In this document: positions 44,008-53,094 of the stretch, in pieces
Layout of the letters: every line of letters begins with the position of its first letter
Numbering within the stretch: the first letter of the stretch is position 1
NCBI RefSeq assembly: GCF_001713455.1
Contig: NZ_CP016464.1
Span: 3,892,001-3,956,000, forward strand
DNA from: Bosea sp. RAC05
GTDB lineage: Bacteria; Pseudomonadota; Alphaproteobacteria; Rhizobiales; Beijerinckiaceae
Length of the DNA: 64,000 nucleotides
Reading direction: 5' to 3'
Notes under the pieces: generated by a model
Told to the model about the DNA's origin: nothing
What the model saw: the letters and a program-made list of their open reading frames with translations, nothing else
Database searches by the model: none
Made by a program: the position numbers and the translations under genes

Positions 44008-44895
44008 ATGTCCACCCGCAACGCCACCCTCGCCGGCATCGGCATGATGCTGCTGGGCATCCTGATGTTTTCCCTCAATGACGTCATGGGGAAATGGCTC
44101 GTCGCGACCTACACGGTCGGCCAGGTGCTGCTGCTGCGCAGCGCCGCCGGCCTGGCCGTGCTTGCGCCCTTCGTCATCCGCCAGGGCCTGATGCGGACGC
44201 TGCGGCCCGAGCGTCCCGGCCTGCAGGTCCTGCGCGTGGCGCTCGGCTCGGGCGAGGTCGCGCTGTTCTACCTCGCCGTCTCCTATCTGCCGCTCGCCGA
44301 CACGATGACGCTCTGGCTCGCCGCACCCGTCTGGTCGGCACTGCTGGCCGTGCTGTTGCTGGGCGAGCGTGTCGATGCCGGGCGCTGGTTCGCCATTGCG
44401 GCGGGCTTTGTCGGCGTCGCGATCGCGCTCAATCCCACGGGCGCGAGCCTGTCGATGCCGGCGCTTCTCGCGCTGCTGGGCAGTGTCCTCTTCGCGGGGA
44501 TGATGATCGCCGGACGCTATCTGCGCGGCACCCCCGATGTGACCCTCGTCGCCTGGCAGACGCTGGGCGCCCTGCTGATGGGCATCGTGCTGCTGCCCTT
44601 CGGCTGGGTCACGCCGAGTTGGGCCGATGCCGCGATGCTCGGCCTGCTCGGCATCGTCGCCATGGTGGCGCATCTGTGCGTGACGCGCTCCCTCAAGCTG
44701 GCGGAAGCCTCGGTCGTCGTGCCCTATCAGTACACGTTGATCGTCTGGGCGCTGATCTTCGGCTGGCTGGTCTTCGGCGACTGGCCGACGCCTGCGATGC
44801 TGGCGGGCGCGACGCTGATCGTCGCGGCCGGACTCGCGCTCATTCTGCTCGAACGCCGGGCGAACCCGGCGCCACCCGTGCTCGATACGCCCTGA
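44008..44895 (+). CDS. EamA-family DMT transporter
   Basis: A 295-residue integral membrane protein with ten hydrophobic helices in two EamA repeats: first from LAGIGMMLLGILMFSLNDVMGK, second from LLALLGSVLFAGMMIAGRYL. Motifs LPLADTMTLWLAAPVWSALLA and ASVVVPYQYTLIVWALIFGW are typical of RhaT/S-adenosylmethionine-transporter-like DMT proteins. The start at 44008 is preferred; an ATG at 43966 is possible. Substrate unknown. It is followed by the alcohol dehydrogenase 42 bases on. Confidence 0.9.
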   Translation: MSTRNATLAGIGMMLLGILMFSLNDVMGKWLVATYTVGQVLLLRSAAGLAVLAPFVIRQGLMRTLRPERPGLQVLRVALGSGEVALFYLAVSYLPLADTMTLWLAAPVWSALLAVLLLGERVDAGRWFAIAAGFVGVAIALNPTGASLSMPALLALLGSVLFAGMMIAGRYLRGTPDVTLVAWQTLGALLMGIVLLPFGWVTPSWADAAMLGLLGIVAMVAHLCVTRSLKLAEASVVVPYQYTLIVWALIFGWLVFGDWPTPAMLAGATLIVAAGLALILLERRANPAPPVLDTP

Positions 44896-44937
44896 CCGGG
44901 GCACCCTGTCTTCACGCGAAAGGCGAAGGATCCTCCC

Positions 44938-46068
44938 ATGGCCCTGATCACCTACCTCACCACCGTCAAGTTCGGCTATGGCGAGATCGACGGCATCGCG
45001 GCCGATCTCGCGGGCCTCGGCGTCGCCAGGCCGCTGATCATCGCCGACAAGGGCATCGTCGCGGCGGGACTCGTCGCGAAGGTGCAGGCGGTCGCGCCGG
45101 TTCTGGCGGCTGCGCCGGTCTTCGACGGCACGCCGACCAACCCGACCGAGGAGGCGGTCGAGGCCGCGCTCGGGCTCTATCGCGAGCACGCCTGCGACGG
45201 GCTCGTCGCGATCGGCGGCGGCTCGCCGATCGACCTCGCCAAGGGCGTCGCGCTGCTCGCGACCCATGAAGGCTCGCTGGAAACCTATGCCGCGATCCTC
45301 GGCGGCATCCCGAAGGTCACCGCCGCCGTCGCCCCCGTCATCGCAATCCCGACGACCTCGGGCACCGGCAGCGAGGTCGGCCGCGCCGCGCTGATCACGC
45401 TGAAGGATGGCCGCAAGCTCGGCTTCATCTCGCCCCACCTGATCCCGCGCCTGGCCGTCTGCGACCCCGCGCTGACGCTGGGCCTGCCGGCCTGGCTCAC
45501 CGCCGCCACCGGCATGGACGCCGTCACCCACTGCATCGAGACCTATCTCAGCCCGCGCGAGAACCCGCCGGCCGAGGCGATTGCACTGGACGGCCTCAGG
45601 CGCGCCGTCGGTTTCATCGAGCGCGCGGTGAAGGACGGCAGCGATCGCGAGGCCCGCAAGGAGATGATGATGGCTGCGCTCCAGGGCGGCCTGACCTTCC
45701 AGAAGGGGCTCGGCGCCGTCCACGCGCTGTCCCACCCGCTCGGTGGGCTGAAGGAGGTCTCGCTGCATCACGGCACGCTCAACGCCGTGCTGCTGCCGGC
45801 CGTGCTGCGCTTCAACGCGCCGGACGCACAGGCGAAATATGCCGAGATCCGCAAGGTCCTCGGCCTCGCGCCCGAAACGGATCTCGCCGACTGGATTGCC
45901 GGTCTCGTCGCCCGCCTCGGCATGCCCGCCAGCCTCTCAGCCATGGGCCTGCCGCGCGGCGTCATTCCCGCCATCGCCGAGGCCGCGACCAAGGACCATT
46001 CGAGCGCCACCAACCCGCGCGCCGCCACCGCGGCCGACTATGCCGCGATGCTGGAGGCCTCGTTCTGA
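44938..46068 (+). CDS. Iron-containing alcohol dehydrogenase
   Basis: A 376-residue group III dehydrogenase. The NAD loop is IGGGSPIDLAKGVAL (about residues 97-111), the region TTSGTGSEVGR follows, and the metal site is built from DPALTLGLP, MDAVTHCIE, GLGAVHALSHPLGG and LHHGTLNAV histidines/aspartates. It reduces or oxidises primary alcohols or related hydroxy acids. The ATG follows GAAGGA. Partner genes give no hint of the substrate. Confidence 0.93.
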   Translation: MALITYLTTVKFGYGEIDGIAADLAGLGVARPLIIADKGIVAAGLVAKVQAVAPVLAAAPVFDGTPTNPTEEAVEAALGLYREHACDGLVAIGGGSPIDLAKGVALLATHEGSLETYAAILGGIPKVTAAVAPVIAIPTTSGTGSEVGRAALITLKDGRKLGFISPHLIPRLAVCDPALTLGLPAWLTAATGMDAVTHCIETYLSPRENPPAEAIALDGLRRAVGFIERAVKDGSDREARKEMMMAALQGGLTFQKGLGAVHALSHPLGGLKEVSLHHGTLNAVLLPAVLRFNAPDAQAKYAEIRKVLGLAPETDLADWIAGLVARLGMPASLSAMGLPRGVIPAIAEAATKDHSSATNPRAATAADYAAMLEASF

Positions 46069-46084
46069 AGGCGAGGCCTGGCTC

Positions 46085-46720
46085 TCAGTACAGCCGCGTC
46101 CGGTAGGCCTCTTCGAGATTGGCCTCCGCCTCCGCGACGCCGACGGCCTTCGTCTGGTCCGCCATGATGCGGCCGAGCGAGGGGAAGCGGCTGCGTTCGA
46201 CCCGGCTCGCCGGGTCCCAGAGCTTTGAGCGGATCAGCGCCTTGCCGCAATGGAAGAAGGCCTCCTCGACGGAGACCAGCAGGCCGAGCGTCGGCGTGCG
46301 CTCCTGCACGGTCGCCGGTTCGAGCAGCGCCGCGTCGCGGGTCAGCCGCGCGCGGCCATTGACCCGCAACGTCTCGGCGATGCCCGGCACCATGAAGATC
46401 AGCCCGACACCGGGCGAGGCCAGAACGTTGCCGAAGCTGTCGACCCGGTTGTTGCCGCGCCGGTCGGGAATGAACAGCGTCCGCTCGTCGACCACCTCGA
46501 CAAAGCCCGGCGCATCCCCGCGCGGGCTGGCATCGGCCCGCCCCTCGCCGTCCGAGGTCGCCAGCACGAGGAAGGGCGAGAGCGCGATGAAGTCGCGGCA
46601 ATGCCCGTCGAGCCGGTCGAGCACCTTGCGCTCGGCCAGCGGGTTGACCGGGCCCATATGCGCCCTCAGAGCGCCGGGCTCGGCGATGATCGTCTCCTCG
46701 GCATCGCGGTCCGTCGTCAT
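46085..46720 (-). CDS. PPOX-type FMN-binding flavoprotein (MSMEG_1061 family)
   Basis: A 211-residue protein of the pyridoxamine 5'-phosphate oxidase-like split barrel. Key parts: ERKVLDRLDGHCRDFIALSP, LVLATSDGEGRADASPRGD, IPDRRGNNRVDSFGNVLA and FHCGKALIRSKLW. This matches the subgroup annotated as MSMEG_1061-like FMN-dependent flavoproteins. The ATG follows CAGGAG. Reaction unknown. It is convergent with the alcohol dehydrogenase. Confidence 0.88.
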   Translation of the reverse strand: MTTDRDAEETIIAEPGALRAHMGPVNPLAERKVLDRLDGHCRDFIALSPFLVLATSDGEGRADASPRGDAPGFVEVVDERTLFIPDRRGNNRVDSFGNVLASPGVGLIFMVPGIAETLRVNGRARLTRDAALLEPATVQERTPTLGLLVSVEEAFFHCGKALIRSKLWDPASRVERSRFPSLGRIMADQTKAVGVAEAEANLEEAYRTRLY

Positions 46721-46936
46721 CGCATTCTCCTGCTCCGTCTCGCCGTCACTGTTCCCGATCCGCGGCACTCGGGCCAGCGCCCCGGTCGCGTGGCAGCCAT
46801 TCCCCCGCATCCGGCGGCGGATCGAAAAGCCACAGCCAGCGCCGGGATGGCCCGCCCGGGCGCCGGCGCCTTGACCCTGCAGACGGCCCCCGCCATCGTG
46901 CGCCATCATTTCCGCCCCTCGACGAGGCTGACCTCC
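46721..46936. other. Divergent gene-free region
   Basis: About 216 bases between the PPOX gene and the secreted protein at 46937. It should hold both promoters, but it is G/C-rich and I see no clear box, hairpin or open frame with features. Confidence 0.5.
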
Positions 46937-47398
46937 ATGCGCCGCGCCCTGCTGCGAACCGCCCTCGCATCCCTCGCCGTCCTGACGGCCGCCGCCTCGG
47001 CCGAGGCCTCGGGCCGCCGCATGGTCCATCCGGCCGACCGCGCCGAAAACCGCACCGTGCCGCTGACGGGTGCGCTGCCCGCCTGCGACGACCCCGCGGT
47101 TCTCGGCGAGATCACCAGCTGGTTCAATTCGCGCGAGGCCAAGTTCTGGGGGCCCCTGCAGGCCGTCGCCTATGACCGGATCAGGCCGATCGGCTTCCGC
47201 CCCCTGGGCGATGACTTCATTCCCCGCCGCTTCTGCACCGGCCGGATGGCCCTGAACGACGGCACGCTGCATCGCGTCGACTACTCGGTGCGCGAAAATC
47301 TCGGCCTCTTCGGCTGGACCTGGAACGTCAACTGGTGCGTCAGCGGGCTCGACCGGCACCGCAGCTATGCCCCCGACTGCAAGATGGCGCGGCCCTGA
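46937..47398 (+). CDS. Small secreted protein of unknown function
   Basis: A 153-residue protein with a signal peptide (MRRALLRTALASLAVLTAAA, cut after AEA) and a mature part with three cysteines: LPACDDPAVLGEI, RRFCTGRMALNDG and NVNWCVSGLDRH with a fourth in APDCKM. The pattern (CDDP..., GWTWNVNWCV) recurs in exported hypothetical proteins of Rhizobiales; I do not know a function. The gene lies 17 bases before RNase T2 and may share its transcript. Confidence 0.75.
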   Translation: MRRALLRTALASLAVLTAAASAEASGRRMVHPADRAENRTVPLTGALPACDDPAVLGEITSWFNSREAKFWGPLQAVAYDRIRPIGFRPLGDDFIPRRFCTGRMALNDGTLHRVDYSVRENLGLFGWTWNVNWCVSGLDRHRSYAPDCKMARP

Positions 47399-47415
47399 TC
47401 CGGACAGCGCCGCCG

Positions 47416-48084
47416 ATGAACCTCCTGCGATTCGCACTCGCGCTGCCGCTGCTGGCGGGCCTGCTCGGCGAGGCCGTGGCGCAGCCGCGCAACGACCGGG
47501 GCGGCCAACCGGGCGATTTCGATTTCTACGTCCTCGCCCTGTCCTGGTCGCCCGGCTTCTGCGAGCTCGACGGCGATCGCGATCGCAACCGCGAGCAGTG
47601 TGCCGACGGGGCGGGCCTCGGTTTCGTCGTGCATGGCCTCTGGCCGCAGAACGAGCGCGGCTTTCCGAGCGAATGCGGCCCGGCCGGGCGCACGCCCTCG
47701 CGCATCGCGCTCGACCAGGCGAAGGGGCTGTTTCCGAGCGAGGGGCTCGCCCGCCACCAATGGCGCAAGCACGGCACCTGCTCCGGCTCGAGCCCGAGCG
47801 ACTATTTCGCCGATACGCGCCGGGCCCGCGAGAAGGTCGCAATTCCCCCGGCCCTGGCCAAGGCCGGGCGCGAGCAGAACTGGACCGCGATCGACATCGA
47901 GCGCGCCTTCGTCGATGCCAATCCGGGCCTGCGCACCGACATGATGTCGGTCGCCTGCCGGCGCGGCGTGCTGCAGGAGGTCCGCATCTGCCTGAGCAAG
48001 GACCTGCGGAATTTCCGCATGTGCGAGGAGGTCGATCGCTCCGGCTGCCGCACGCGCGACATCACCGTGCCGGCGCCGCGCTGA
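47416..48084 (+). CDS. Ribonuclease T2-family protein
   Basis: A 222-residue exported endoribonuclease. Signal peptide MNLLRFALALPLLAGLLGEA; both catalytic blocks are intact: FVVHGLWPQN with His73 and HQWRKHGTC with His114 and His119. Cysteines in PGFCELDG, RNREQCAD, SECGP and later YVACRRG-like positions fit the disulfides of the family. It would degrade RNA in the periplasm or outside the cell. Co-oriented with the upstream secreted protein. Confidence 0.94.
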   Translation: MNLLRFALALPLLAGLLGEAVAQPRNDRGGQPGDFDFYVLALSWSPGFCELDGDRDRNREQCADGAGLGFVVHGLWPQNERGFPSECGPAGRTPSRIALDQAKGLFPSEGLARHQWRKHGTCSGSSPSDYFADTRRAREKVAIPPALAKAGREQNWTAIDIERAFVDANPGLRTDMMSVACRRGVLQEVRICLSKDLRNFRMCEEVDRSGCRTRDITVPAPR

Positions 48085-48115
48085 CAGCGGCCGCAAAGCC
48101 GCGTATGAGCGCGGC

Positions 48116-48967
48116 ATGAATTACCGCCACGGCTTCCATGCCGGCAACTTCGCCGACGTCCTCAAGCATGTCGTGCTGATGCGCGTCCTGACGCATCTGA
48201 ACGCCAAGGACACGCCCTACCGCATCGTCGACACCCATGCCGGCGCCGGCCGCTACGATCTCGGCTCGGAAGAAGCCCTGCGGACCCATGAATGGAAGGA
48301 CGGTGTCGCGCGGCTCGACCAGGCCTCGCTGGCAGCCCCCGTCGAGTCCCTGCTCAAGCCCTGGCGCGACGCGGTCGCCGGCGCGCGCGCGCTCTATGGG
48401 CCGAACGCCTATCCCGGCTCGCCCTGGCTCTCCCGGCAGGCGATGCGCCGCGACGACCGGCTGATCGCGGCCGAACTCCACCCCCAGACGCACAAGAAGC
48501 TCGTCGCCGCGATCGGGCGCGACGAGCGCTGCAAGGCGCTGGCGATCGACGGCTGGAACGCGCTGCGCGGCAATGTCCCGCCCAAGGAGCGGCGCGGGCT
48601 GGTCCTGATCGACCCGCCGTTCGAGGAGAAGGACGAGTTCGAGACGCTCGCGGCCGAGGTCGTCGCCGCGCATCGCAAATGGCCGACGGGCATCTACGCG
48701 CTCTGGTACCCGGTCAAGGATCGCCGCGCTGCCACAGGCCTGGTCGATGCGATCCTGGATGCGGGCATCGGCCGGCTGCTGCGGCTCGAGATTGATGTCG
48801 ACCGGCCCGAGGCGGCCGGCGGCCTCAGTGCCACGGGGCTGCTGCTGGTCAATCCGCCCTGGCGGCTCGCCGAGGAGGCGCAGATCCTGCTGCCGGCCCT
48901 GACGGAACGCCTCGCCCAGGGACCGCAGCCGCGCTATCTATGCGAGCCGATCCGTCCGGACGGCTGA
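48116..48967 (+). CDS. rlmJ: 23S rRNA (adenine2030-N6)-methyltransferase
   Basis: RlmJ methylates A2030 of 23S rRNA. The 283-residue product begins MNYRHGFHAGNFADVLKH, the family signature; YRIVDTHAGAGRYDL is the SAM-binding loop, LVLIDPPFEEKDEFE carries the DPPF-type catalytic motif, and GIYALWYPVKDR and LLLVNPPWRL follow. Length fits. Lies 31 bases behind RNase T2. Confidence 0.95.
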   Translation: MNYRHGFHAGNFADVLKHVVLMRVLTHLNAKDTPYRIVDTHAGAGRYDLGSEEALRTHEWKDGVARLDQASLAAPVESLLKPWRDAVAGARALYGPNAYPGSPWLSRQAMRRDDRLIAAELHPQTHKKLVAAIGRDERCKALAIDGWNALRGNVPPKERRGLVLIDPPFEEKDEFETLAAEVVAAHRKWPTGIYALWYPVKDRRAATGLVDAILDAGIGRLLRLEIDVDRPEAAGGLSATGLLLVNPPWRLAEEAQILLPALTERLAQGPQPRYLCEPIRPDG

Positions 48968-48994
48968 CACGCCCGCATTTCCGAGGCCTCGCCG

Positions 48995-49600
48995 ATGCTC
49001 GTTCTCCGCTCCTCCCCTGCCTCCCCCTTCGGCCGCAAGGTCAAGATGGCCGCCGCCGAACTCGGGCTGAGCGACCGCATCGAGATCGTCGTCGCCGACA
49101 CCAACGACCCGGCCGAGCCGCTGCGCCAGCAGAACCCGCTGGGCAAGATCCCGACGCTGGTCCTGGAAGACGGGATGACGCTGTTCGATTCGCGCGTCAT
49201 CGTCGACTATCTCGACCATCTCGCCGGCGGCAACCGGCTGATCCCGGCCGGCGAGGCGCGCTTCGCGCAGCTGCGCCTGCAGGCGCTGGCCGACGGCCTC
49301 TGCGACGCTGCCCTGCTCCAGGTCTACGAGACGCGCTTCCGCCCGGAAGAAGGCCGCAACGCCGCCTGGGTCGCCAACCAGGCCGGCAAGGTGTCGCGCG
49401 CGCTGGCGGCGCTCGAAGCCGCCCCGCCGGTCTATCCCGACCGTCCGCGCATCGGCGAGATCGCGCTGGCCTGCGCGCTCGGCTATCTCGACCTGCGCTT
49501 CGCCGGCACCTGGCGGGCCGATCACCCCCGGCTCGTCGCCTGGCTCGACGCCTTCGCCACCAAGGTCCCGTCTTTCGAGGCGACCCGCGTCAAGGGCTGA
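48995..49600 (+). CDS. Glutathione S-transferase-family protein
   Basis: A 201-residue GST. The thioredoxin-like N-terminal domain has RSSPASPFGRKVKMAAAELG with the family Ser region, then NPLGKIPTLVLEDGMTLFDSRVIVDYLD including the cis-proline and the glutathione-binding Asp-Ser; the helical C-terminal domain starts about residue 85. Probably detoxifies or binds small molecules; class cannot be fixed. Confidence 0.92.
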   Translation: MLVLRSSPASPFGRKVKMAAAELGLSDRIEIVVADTNDPAEPLRQQNPLGKIPTLVLEDGMTLFDSRVIVDYLDHLAGGNRLIPAGEARFAQLRLQALADGLCDAALLQVYETRFRPEEGRNAAWVANQAGKVSRALAALEAAPPVYPDRPRIGEIALACALGYLDLRFAGTWRADHPRLVAWLDAFATKVPSFEATRVKG

Positions 49601-49693
49601 CACCCGCACGGCCGGCCGGTCTCGCGACAGAGGCCAGCCGGCGCCGACACCGCACGCCCGGCTCGGCTCCCGGTCGCGGCGATCACGCGAAAC

Positions 49694-49731
49694 AACAAAA
49701 AACCCGGTGGCCGAGGCCACCGGGTTCTTTT
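49694..49731. terminator. Bidirectional terminator
   Basis: AAAAAACCCGGTGGCC-GA-GGCCACCGGGTTCTTTT: a strong hairpin with A-run on one side and T-run on the other, placed between the convergent GST and Omp25-like genes. Suited to ending both. Confidence 0.88.
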
Positions 49732-49753
49732 GGACCCCGTGAGGGGAAGCAGA

Positions 49754-50410
49754 CTAGAACTTGTAGTTCAGGCCGGCGCGGACCACCGAGAAGTCGGTGC
49801 CGACCTTGACGCCGGTGTTGAAGAAGCTCTTCTCGCCGAGGTCGACGTAGAGATACTCGACCTTGGCGGTCCAGTTGTTGGTGAAGGCATACTCGACGCC
49901 GGCGCCGACAGCGTAGCCGCCGGTGTGGCTGGTGTCCGAGGAGCCGATGCCGGCGATGCTGGTCTTCACGTTGCCGTAGGCCCAACCACCGGTGATGTAG
50001 GGCATGAACCGGTCGAAGGCGAAGCCGACGCGGCCACGAACCGTGCCGAAGTACTCGGTCTTGATGCGGTCACCGAAGCCGTTGCTGGCCTTCAGGTCGG
50101 CGCCCTGGATGTCCGCCTCGACGCCGAGAACGATCTGGCCGATCTGGTAGTTGTAGCCGATCTGTCCACCGCCGACGAAGCCGTCGATGTCACCGATCGA
50201 AACCGTGCGAGCCAGGGCGAAGGTGCCGGCGTTCACGTTGCCGAAGCCGTAGCCGGCGTTGGCACCGACGTAGAAGCCGGTCCAGGTGAAGACGGGGGCG
50301 TAGACCGGAGCGACGACCGGGCCCTTGCGGGACGGCAGGTCGGCGGCGGAGGCAGCGCCGGCAGCGACGAGGCCGATCGCCGCAACGCTCGAAAGCAGGA
50401 ACTTCTTCAT
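49754..50410 (-). CDS. Omp25/31-family outer membrane beta-barrel protein
   Basis: A 218-residue outer membrane protein. Signal peptide MKKFLLSSVAAIGLVAAGAA, cut after SAA; mature N-terminus has DLPSRKGPVVAPVYAP, then alternating strands WTGFYVGANAGYGFGN, FVGGGQIGYNYQIGQIVLGV, RGRVGFAFDRFMPYITGGWA, GYAVGAGVEYAFTNNWTAKV and ending LNYKF with the terminal aromatic. This is the eight-strand Omp25-like class abundant in Rhizobiales. It has its own promoter (50566-50595) and terminator. Confidence 0.95.
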   Translation of the reverse strand: MKKFLLSSVAAIGLVAAGAASAADLPSRKGPVVAPVYAPVFTWTGFYVGANAGYGFGNVNAGTFALARTVSIGDIDGFVGGGQIGYNYQIGQIVLGVEADIQGADLKASNGFGDRIKTEYFGTVRGRVGFAFDRFMPYITGGWAYGNVKTSIAGIGSSDTSHTGGYAVGAGVEYAFTNNWTAKVEYLYVDLGEKSFFNTGVKVGTDFSVVRAGLNYKF

Positions 50411-50565
50411 GGTAGTACTCCTAGTCGTCGCTTTGCCGGTTGCCCCGGCGGGTGATGTCGATGGACTGGTTATAAGACCTGTCGAGGCTTTTGTCTGTTG
50501 CGTCGGAAGCACATGTGCCTCCCAGACCGCGGCGAAAATGCGGCACGAATGGGATGACTGCGGCG

Positions 50566-50595
50566 ATTATATAAACGCACGTTAACGTCTGTTAA
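50566..50595 (-). promoter_or_regulatory. Sigma-70-type promoter of the Omp25-like gene
   Basis: On the minus strand TTAACA (50590-50595) is followed after 18 bases by TATAAT (50566-50571), an exact -10 consensus. The leader is about 150 bases, long enough for translational control of a porin mRNA. Confidence 0.6.
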
Positions 50596-50725
50596 AGCAT
50601 GCCTAATGGTGAACCGAATACTAACAACTTCGCGAGGTTCCACCACGGCCCGTTGCGGAAACGCGCGCCGTCACCCGAGGTTCCCAATCTCGCCACAATT
50701 TTTTCCGCCGCGCTTGCGGCCCCCC

Positions 50726-51589
50726 GTGACGCGTGCTTTAGCCGAACCAGTCAGCCAGAACGGAATCCGGGTGCCGCTCCTCTCCATCTTCATCATCGCG
50801 CGCGACGAGGCAGACCGGATCGAGCGGACGATCAGGGCGGTGCGCAGCCTCAGCGACGATATCGTGCTGGTCGATTCGGGCTCGACGGACGGCACGCAGG
50901 AGATCGCGGCGCGCCTGGGAGCCCGCGTGATCTTCAACAGCTGGCCGGGCTACGGCCAGCAGAAGCGCTTCGCGGAAGATCAGTGCCGCCACGACTGGCT
51001 GCTCAACATCGACGCCGACGAGGTCGTCCCGCCCGATCTCGCCGCCGAGATCGCGGCCCTGTTCGCAGGCCCGGGCCCGGCCGCCGACGCCTACAAGATT
51101 CGCATCGCGGAGATCTTCCCCGGCGAGCCGGCGCCGCATCGCTTCGCCTATGCGCTCGCCCCGGTCCGGCTCTACCGGAAGGACAAGGGCCGCTACTCGC
51201 CCTCCCCCGTGCACGACCGCGTCGACCTCGCGCCCGCCACGCGCGTCGCCCGGCTGAAAGGGACGGTCCATCACTACTCCGTGCGCTCGCTCGGGGAGCA
51301 GATGACCAAGCTCAACAGCTACAGCGATGCCCAGGCCGACGATCTCGATCGGCGCGGCCAGTCGCTCTCGGTGGTCCGGCTCGCCGTCGAATTCCCCGCC
51401 AACTTCATCAAGGCCTATATCGGCCGCCGCCACGCCCTGCGCGGCGTCTACGGCTTCATGACGGCAATGAACTATGCCTTCTATCGCTATCTTCGGGTGG
51501 CGAAGCACTGGGAGCGGCGGCTCCAGCGGCGCTCGGCCGAGGCACCCGCGCAGACACAGACAGATGCACAGGAGCGGCGGGATGGCTGA
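50726..51589 (+). CDS. Family 2 glycosyltransferase (WaaE/KdtX-like)
   Basis: A protein of about 287 residues with a GT-A fold. LLSIFIIARDEADRIERTIR starts the catalytic domain, IVLVDSGSTDGTQEIAARLG is the nucleotide-sugar loop, and WLLNIDADEVVPPDLAAEI holds the DxD metal site; RRHALRGVYGFMTAMNYAFY is the C-terminal membrane-proximal helix of the WaaE/KdtX group. Starts: GTG 50726, GTG 50771 or ATG 50606; none has a perfect site. It overlaps the next gene by eight bases. Probably lipopolysaccharide core synthesis. Confidence 0.85.
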   Translation: MTRALAEPVSQNGIRVPLLSIFIIARDEADRIERTIRAVRSLSDDIVLVDSGSTDGTQEIAARLGARVIFNSWPGYGQQKRFAEDQCRHDWLLNIDADEVVPPDLAAEIAALFAGPGPAADAYKIRIAEIFPGEPAPHRFAYALAPVRLYRKDKGRYSPSPVHDRVDLAPATRVARLKGTVHHYSVRSLGEQMTKLNSYSDAQADDLDRRGQSLSVVRLAVEFPANFIKAYIGRRHALRGVYGFMTAMNYAFYRYLRVAKHWERRLQRRSAEAPAQTQTDAQERRDG

Positions 51590-52328
51590 GGTCGCACTGG
51601 TGACGGGCGGCGCGCGCCGCATCGGCCGCGCCATCGTCGAGCGGCTGGCGGCGAACGGCTATGCCGTCGCGATCCATTGCGGCCGCGCGCGCGACGAGGC
51701 CGATGCGCTGGCGGCGGACATCGTGGCGAATGGGGGCCGCGCCGCGGTGCTGGTCGCCGATCTCGTCGATCCCGACGCGGTCGCCGGCCTGCTGCCGGCG
51801 GCGGAGGCCGCGCTCGGGCCCGTCACGCTGCTCGTCAACAATGCCTCGAGCTTCCTCGTCGACGAGGTCACGGCCATCGACGTGCCGACCTGGAATCGAC
51901 AGTTCTCGATCAATCTGCGCGCCCCGTCGGTGCTGGCCGGAGCGCTCGCGAACCGGCTGCCGGAGGGGCGCCAGGGCGCCATCGTCAACCTCATCGACCA
52001 GCGCGTCTGGAAGCTGACGCCGCAATACTATTCCTACACCCTGACCAAGGCCGCACTTCTGACGGCGACCACGACGATGGCGCAGGCCCTGGCGCCGCGC
52101 ATCCGCGTCAACGCGGTCGGGCCCGGCCCGACCCTGCCCAACCCCCATGACGGCCCCGAGGCGATGGAGCAGGAGGCGGCCGGAACGCTGCTGCGCCACA
52201 AGATCGATGCGAGCGAGATCGCGGAGGCGGTGCTCTACCTCGCCCGCGCCCGCTCGGTCACCGGGCAGATGATCGCCGTCGATGCCGGCCAGCATCTCGG
52301 CTGGCGCACGCCCGACATCGTCGGCTGA
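51582..52328 (+). CDS. Pteridine-reductase-like SDR
   Basis: A 248-residue SDR that starts MAEVALVTGGARRIGRAIVE. The TGGARRIG loop and NNASSFLVDE (Asn-Asn-Ala-Ser rather than NNAG) are hallmarks of the FolM/PTR1 group, dihydromonapterin/pteridine reductases; catalytic YxxxK is in YYSYTLTKAALLTATT. C-terminal SVTGQMIAVDAGQHLGW is the usual SDR end. The ATG lies in the tail of the glycosyltransferase (8-base overlap), so translation is coupled though the functions seem unrelated. Confidence 0.85.
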   Translation: MAEVALVTGGARRIGRAIVERLAANGYAVAIHCGRARDEADALAADIVANGGRAAVLVADLVDPDAVAGLLPAAEAALGPVTLLVNNASSFLVDEVTAIDVPTWNRQFSINLRAPSVLAGALANRLPEGRQGAIVNLIDQRVWKLTPQYYSYTLTKAALLTATTTMAQALAPRIRVNAVGPGPTLPNPHDGPEAMEQEAAGTLLRHKIDASEIAEAVLYLARARSVTGQMIAVDAGQHLGWRTPDIVG

Positions 52329-52337
52329 CGCCGGCGA

Positions 52338-52967
52338 TCAGGCGGCCGGGTCCGGCCGATAGGGCGCGCGGCCGCTGGCGAGCGCGCTGTCGAGGAGTTC
52401 GAGCCGATCCTGCCCCCAGAACACCTCGCCGTCGAGCACATAGCTCGGCGCACCGAAAACCCCGGCTGCAATCGCCGCCGCGATGGTGCCCTCATAGCTT
52501 TGCACCACCGCCTCGCTGTCGGCCGCAAGCGCCAGGGCCTGCGCATCGAAGCCGCAGGACTGGGCCACCCGGGCCACGGCCCCGGGCTGCGTCATGTCCT
52601 CGTCGCGGGACCAGACACCCGCCATGATCTCGCCCATGAAGCGGCCCGGATCCCCGCCAGCGCTCACGATCGCGATCAGGAAACGGTCGGCGAGCGACGG
52701 ATCGAAGGGGAAATGCTTCGGCTGCAGCATGAGTTTCACGCCGCGCCGCTCGCGCCAGCGCTGCAGATCCATCAGCCGGTAACGCTGGCGCACCGGATGA
52801 CGCTTCGGCAGCGGCAGACCGCCCGTCTCGTCGAACACCGCCCGCAGCGGCACGGGGCGATAGGCGATCCGGCAGCCATGCCGCGCCGCAATGTCGAGGA
52901 ACGTCGCATGGCCGAGATAGGTCCAGGGCGAATGCAGCGAGAAATAGTAGTCGATGGTGCGGGGCAT
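52338..52967 (-). CDS. 2-hydroxychromene-2-carboxylate isomerase-like (DsbA-fold)
   Basis: A 209-residue protein of the kappa-GST/NahD type DsbA fold. It begins IDYYFSLHSPWTYLGHATFL with the SPWTY segment in place of a CxxC; LPLPKRHPVRQRYRLMDLQRW and KHFPFDPSLADRFL follow, and GVFGAPSYVLDGEVFWGQDRLE is the conserved C-terminal region. It likely isomerises aromatic-degradation intermediates with glutathione or a related function; no naphthalene-type genes adjoin. ATG 52967 is the first sensible start. Confidence 0.88.
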   Translation of the reverse strand: MPRTIDYYFSLHSPWTYLGHATFLDIAARHGCRIAYRPVPLRAVFDETGGLPLPKRHPVRQRYRLMDLQRWRERRGVKLMLQPKHFPFDPSLADRFLIAIVSAGGDPGRFMGEIMAGVWSRDEDMTQPGAVARVAQSCGFDAQALALAADSEAVVQSYEGTIAAAIAAGVFGAPSYVLDGEVFWGQDRLELLDSALASGRAPYRPDPAA

Positions 52968-53094
52968 GGTCAGATTCCGGCGATGCGGGGACGGGCACGA
53001 TAGCGGCCCGGCCAATCGGGGAAAGGCGCGGCCACGCATGACAGGGTGGGCGAGCAGCGTTATACTAATATCTGGTAACATCTCGGATCAGGCC

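Noticed and set aside
43531..45771. 746-residue minus-strand frame containing the ArsR gene
   Set aside because: Only its last 105 residues (from 43848) form the ArsR protein; the rest lies opposite the DMT transporter and alcohol dehydrogenase.
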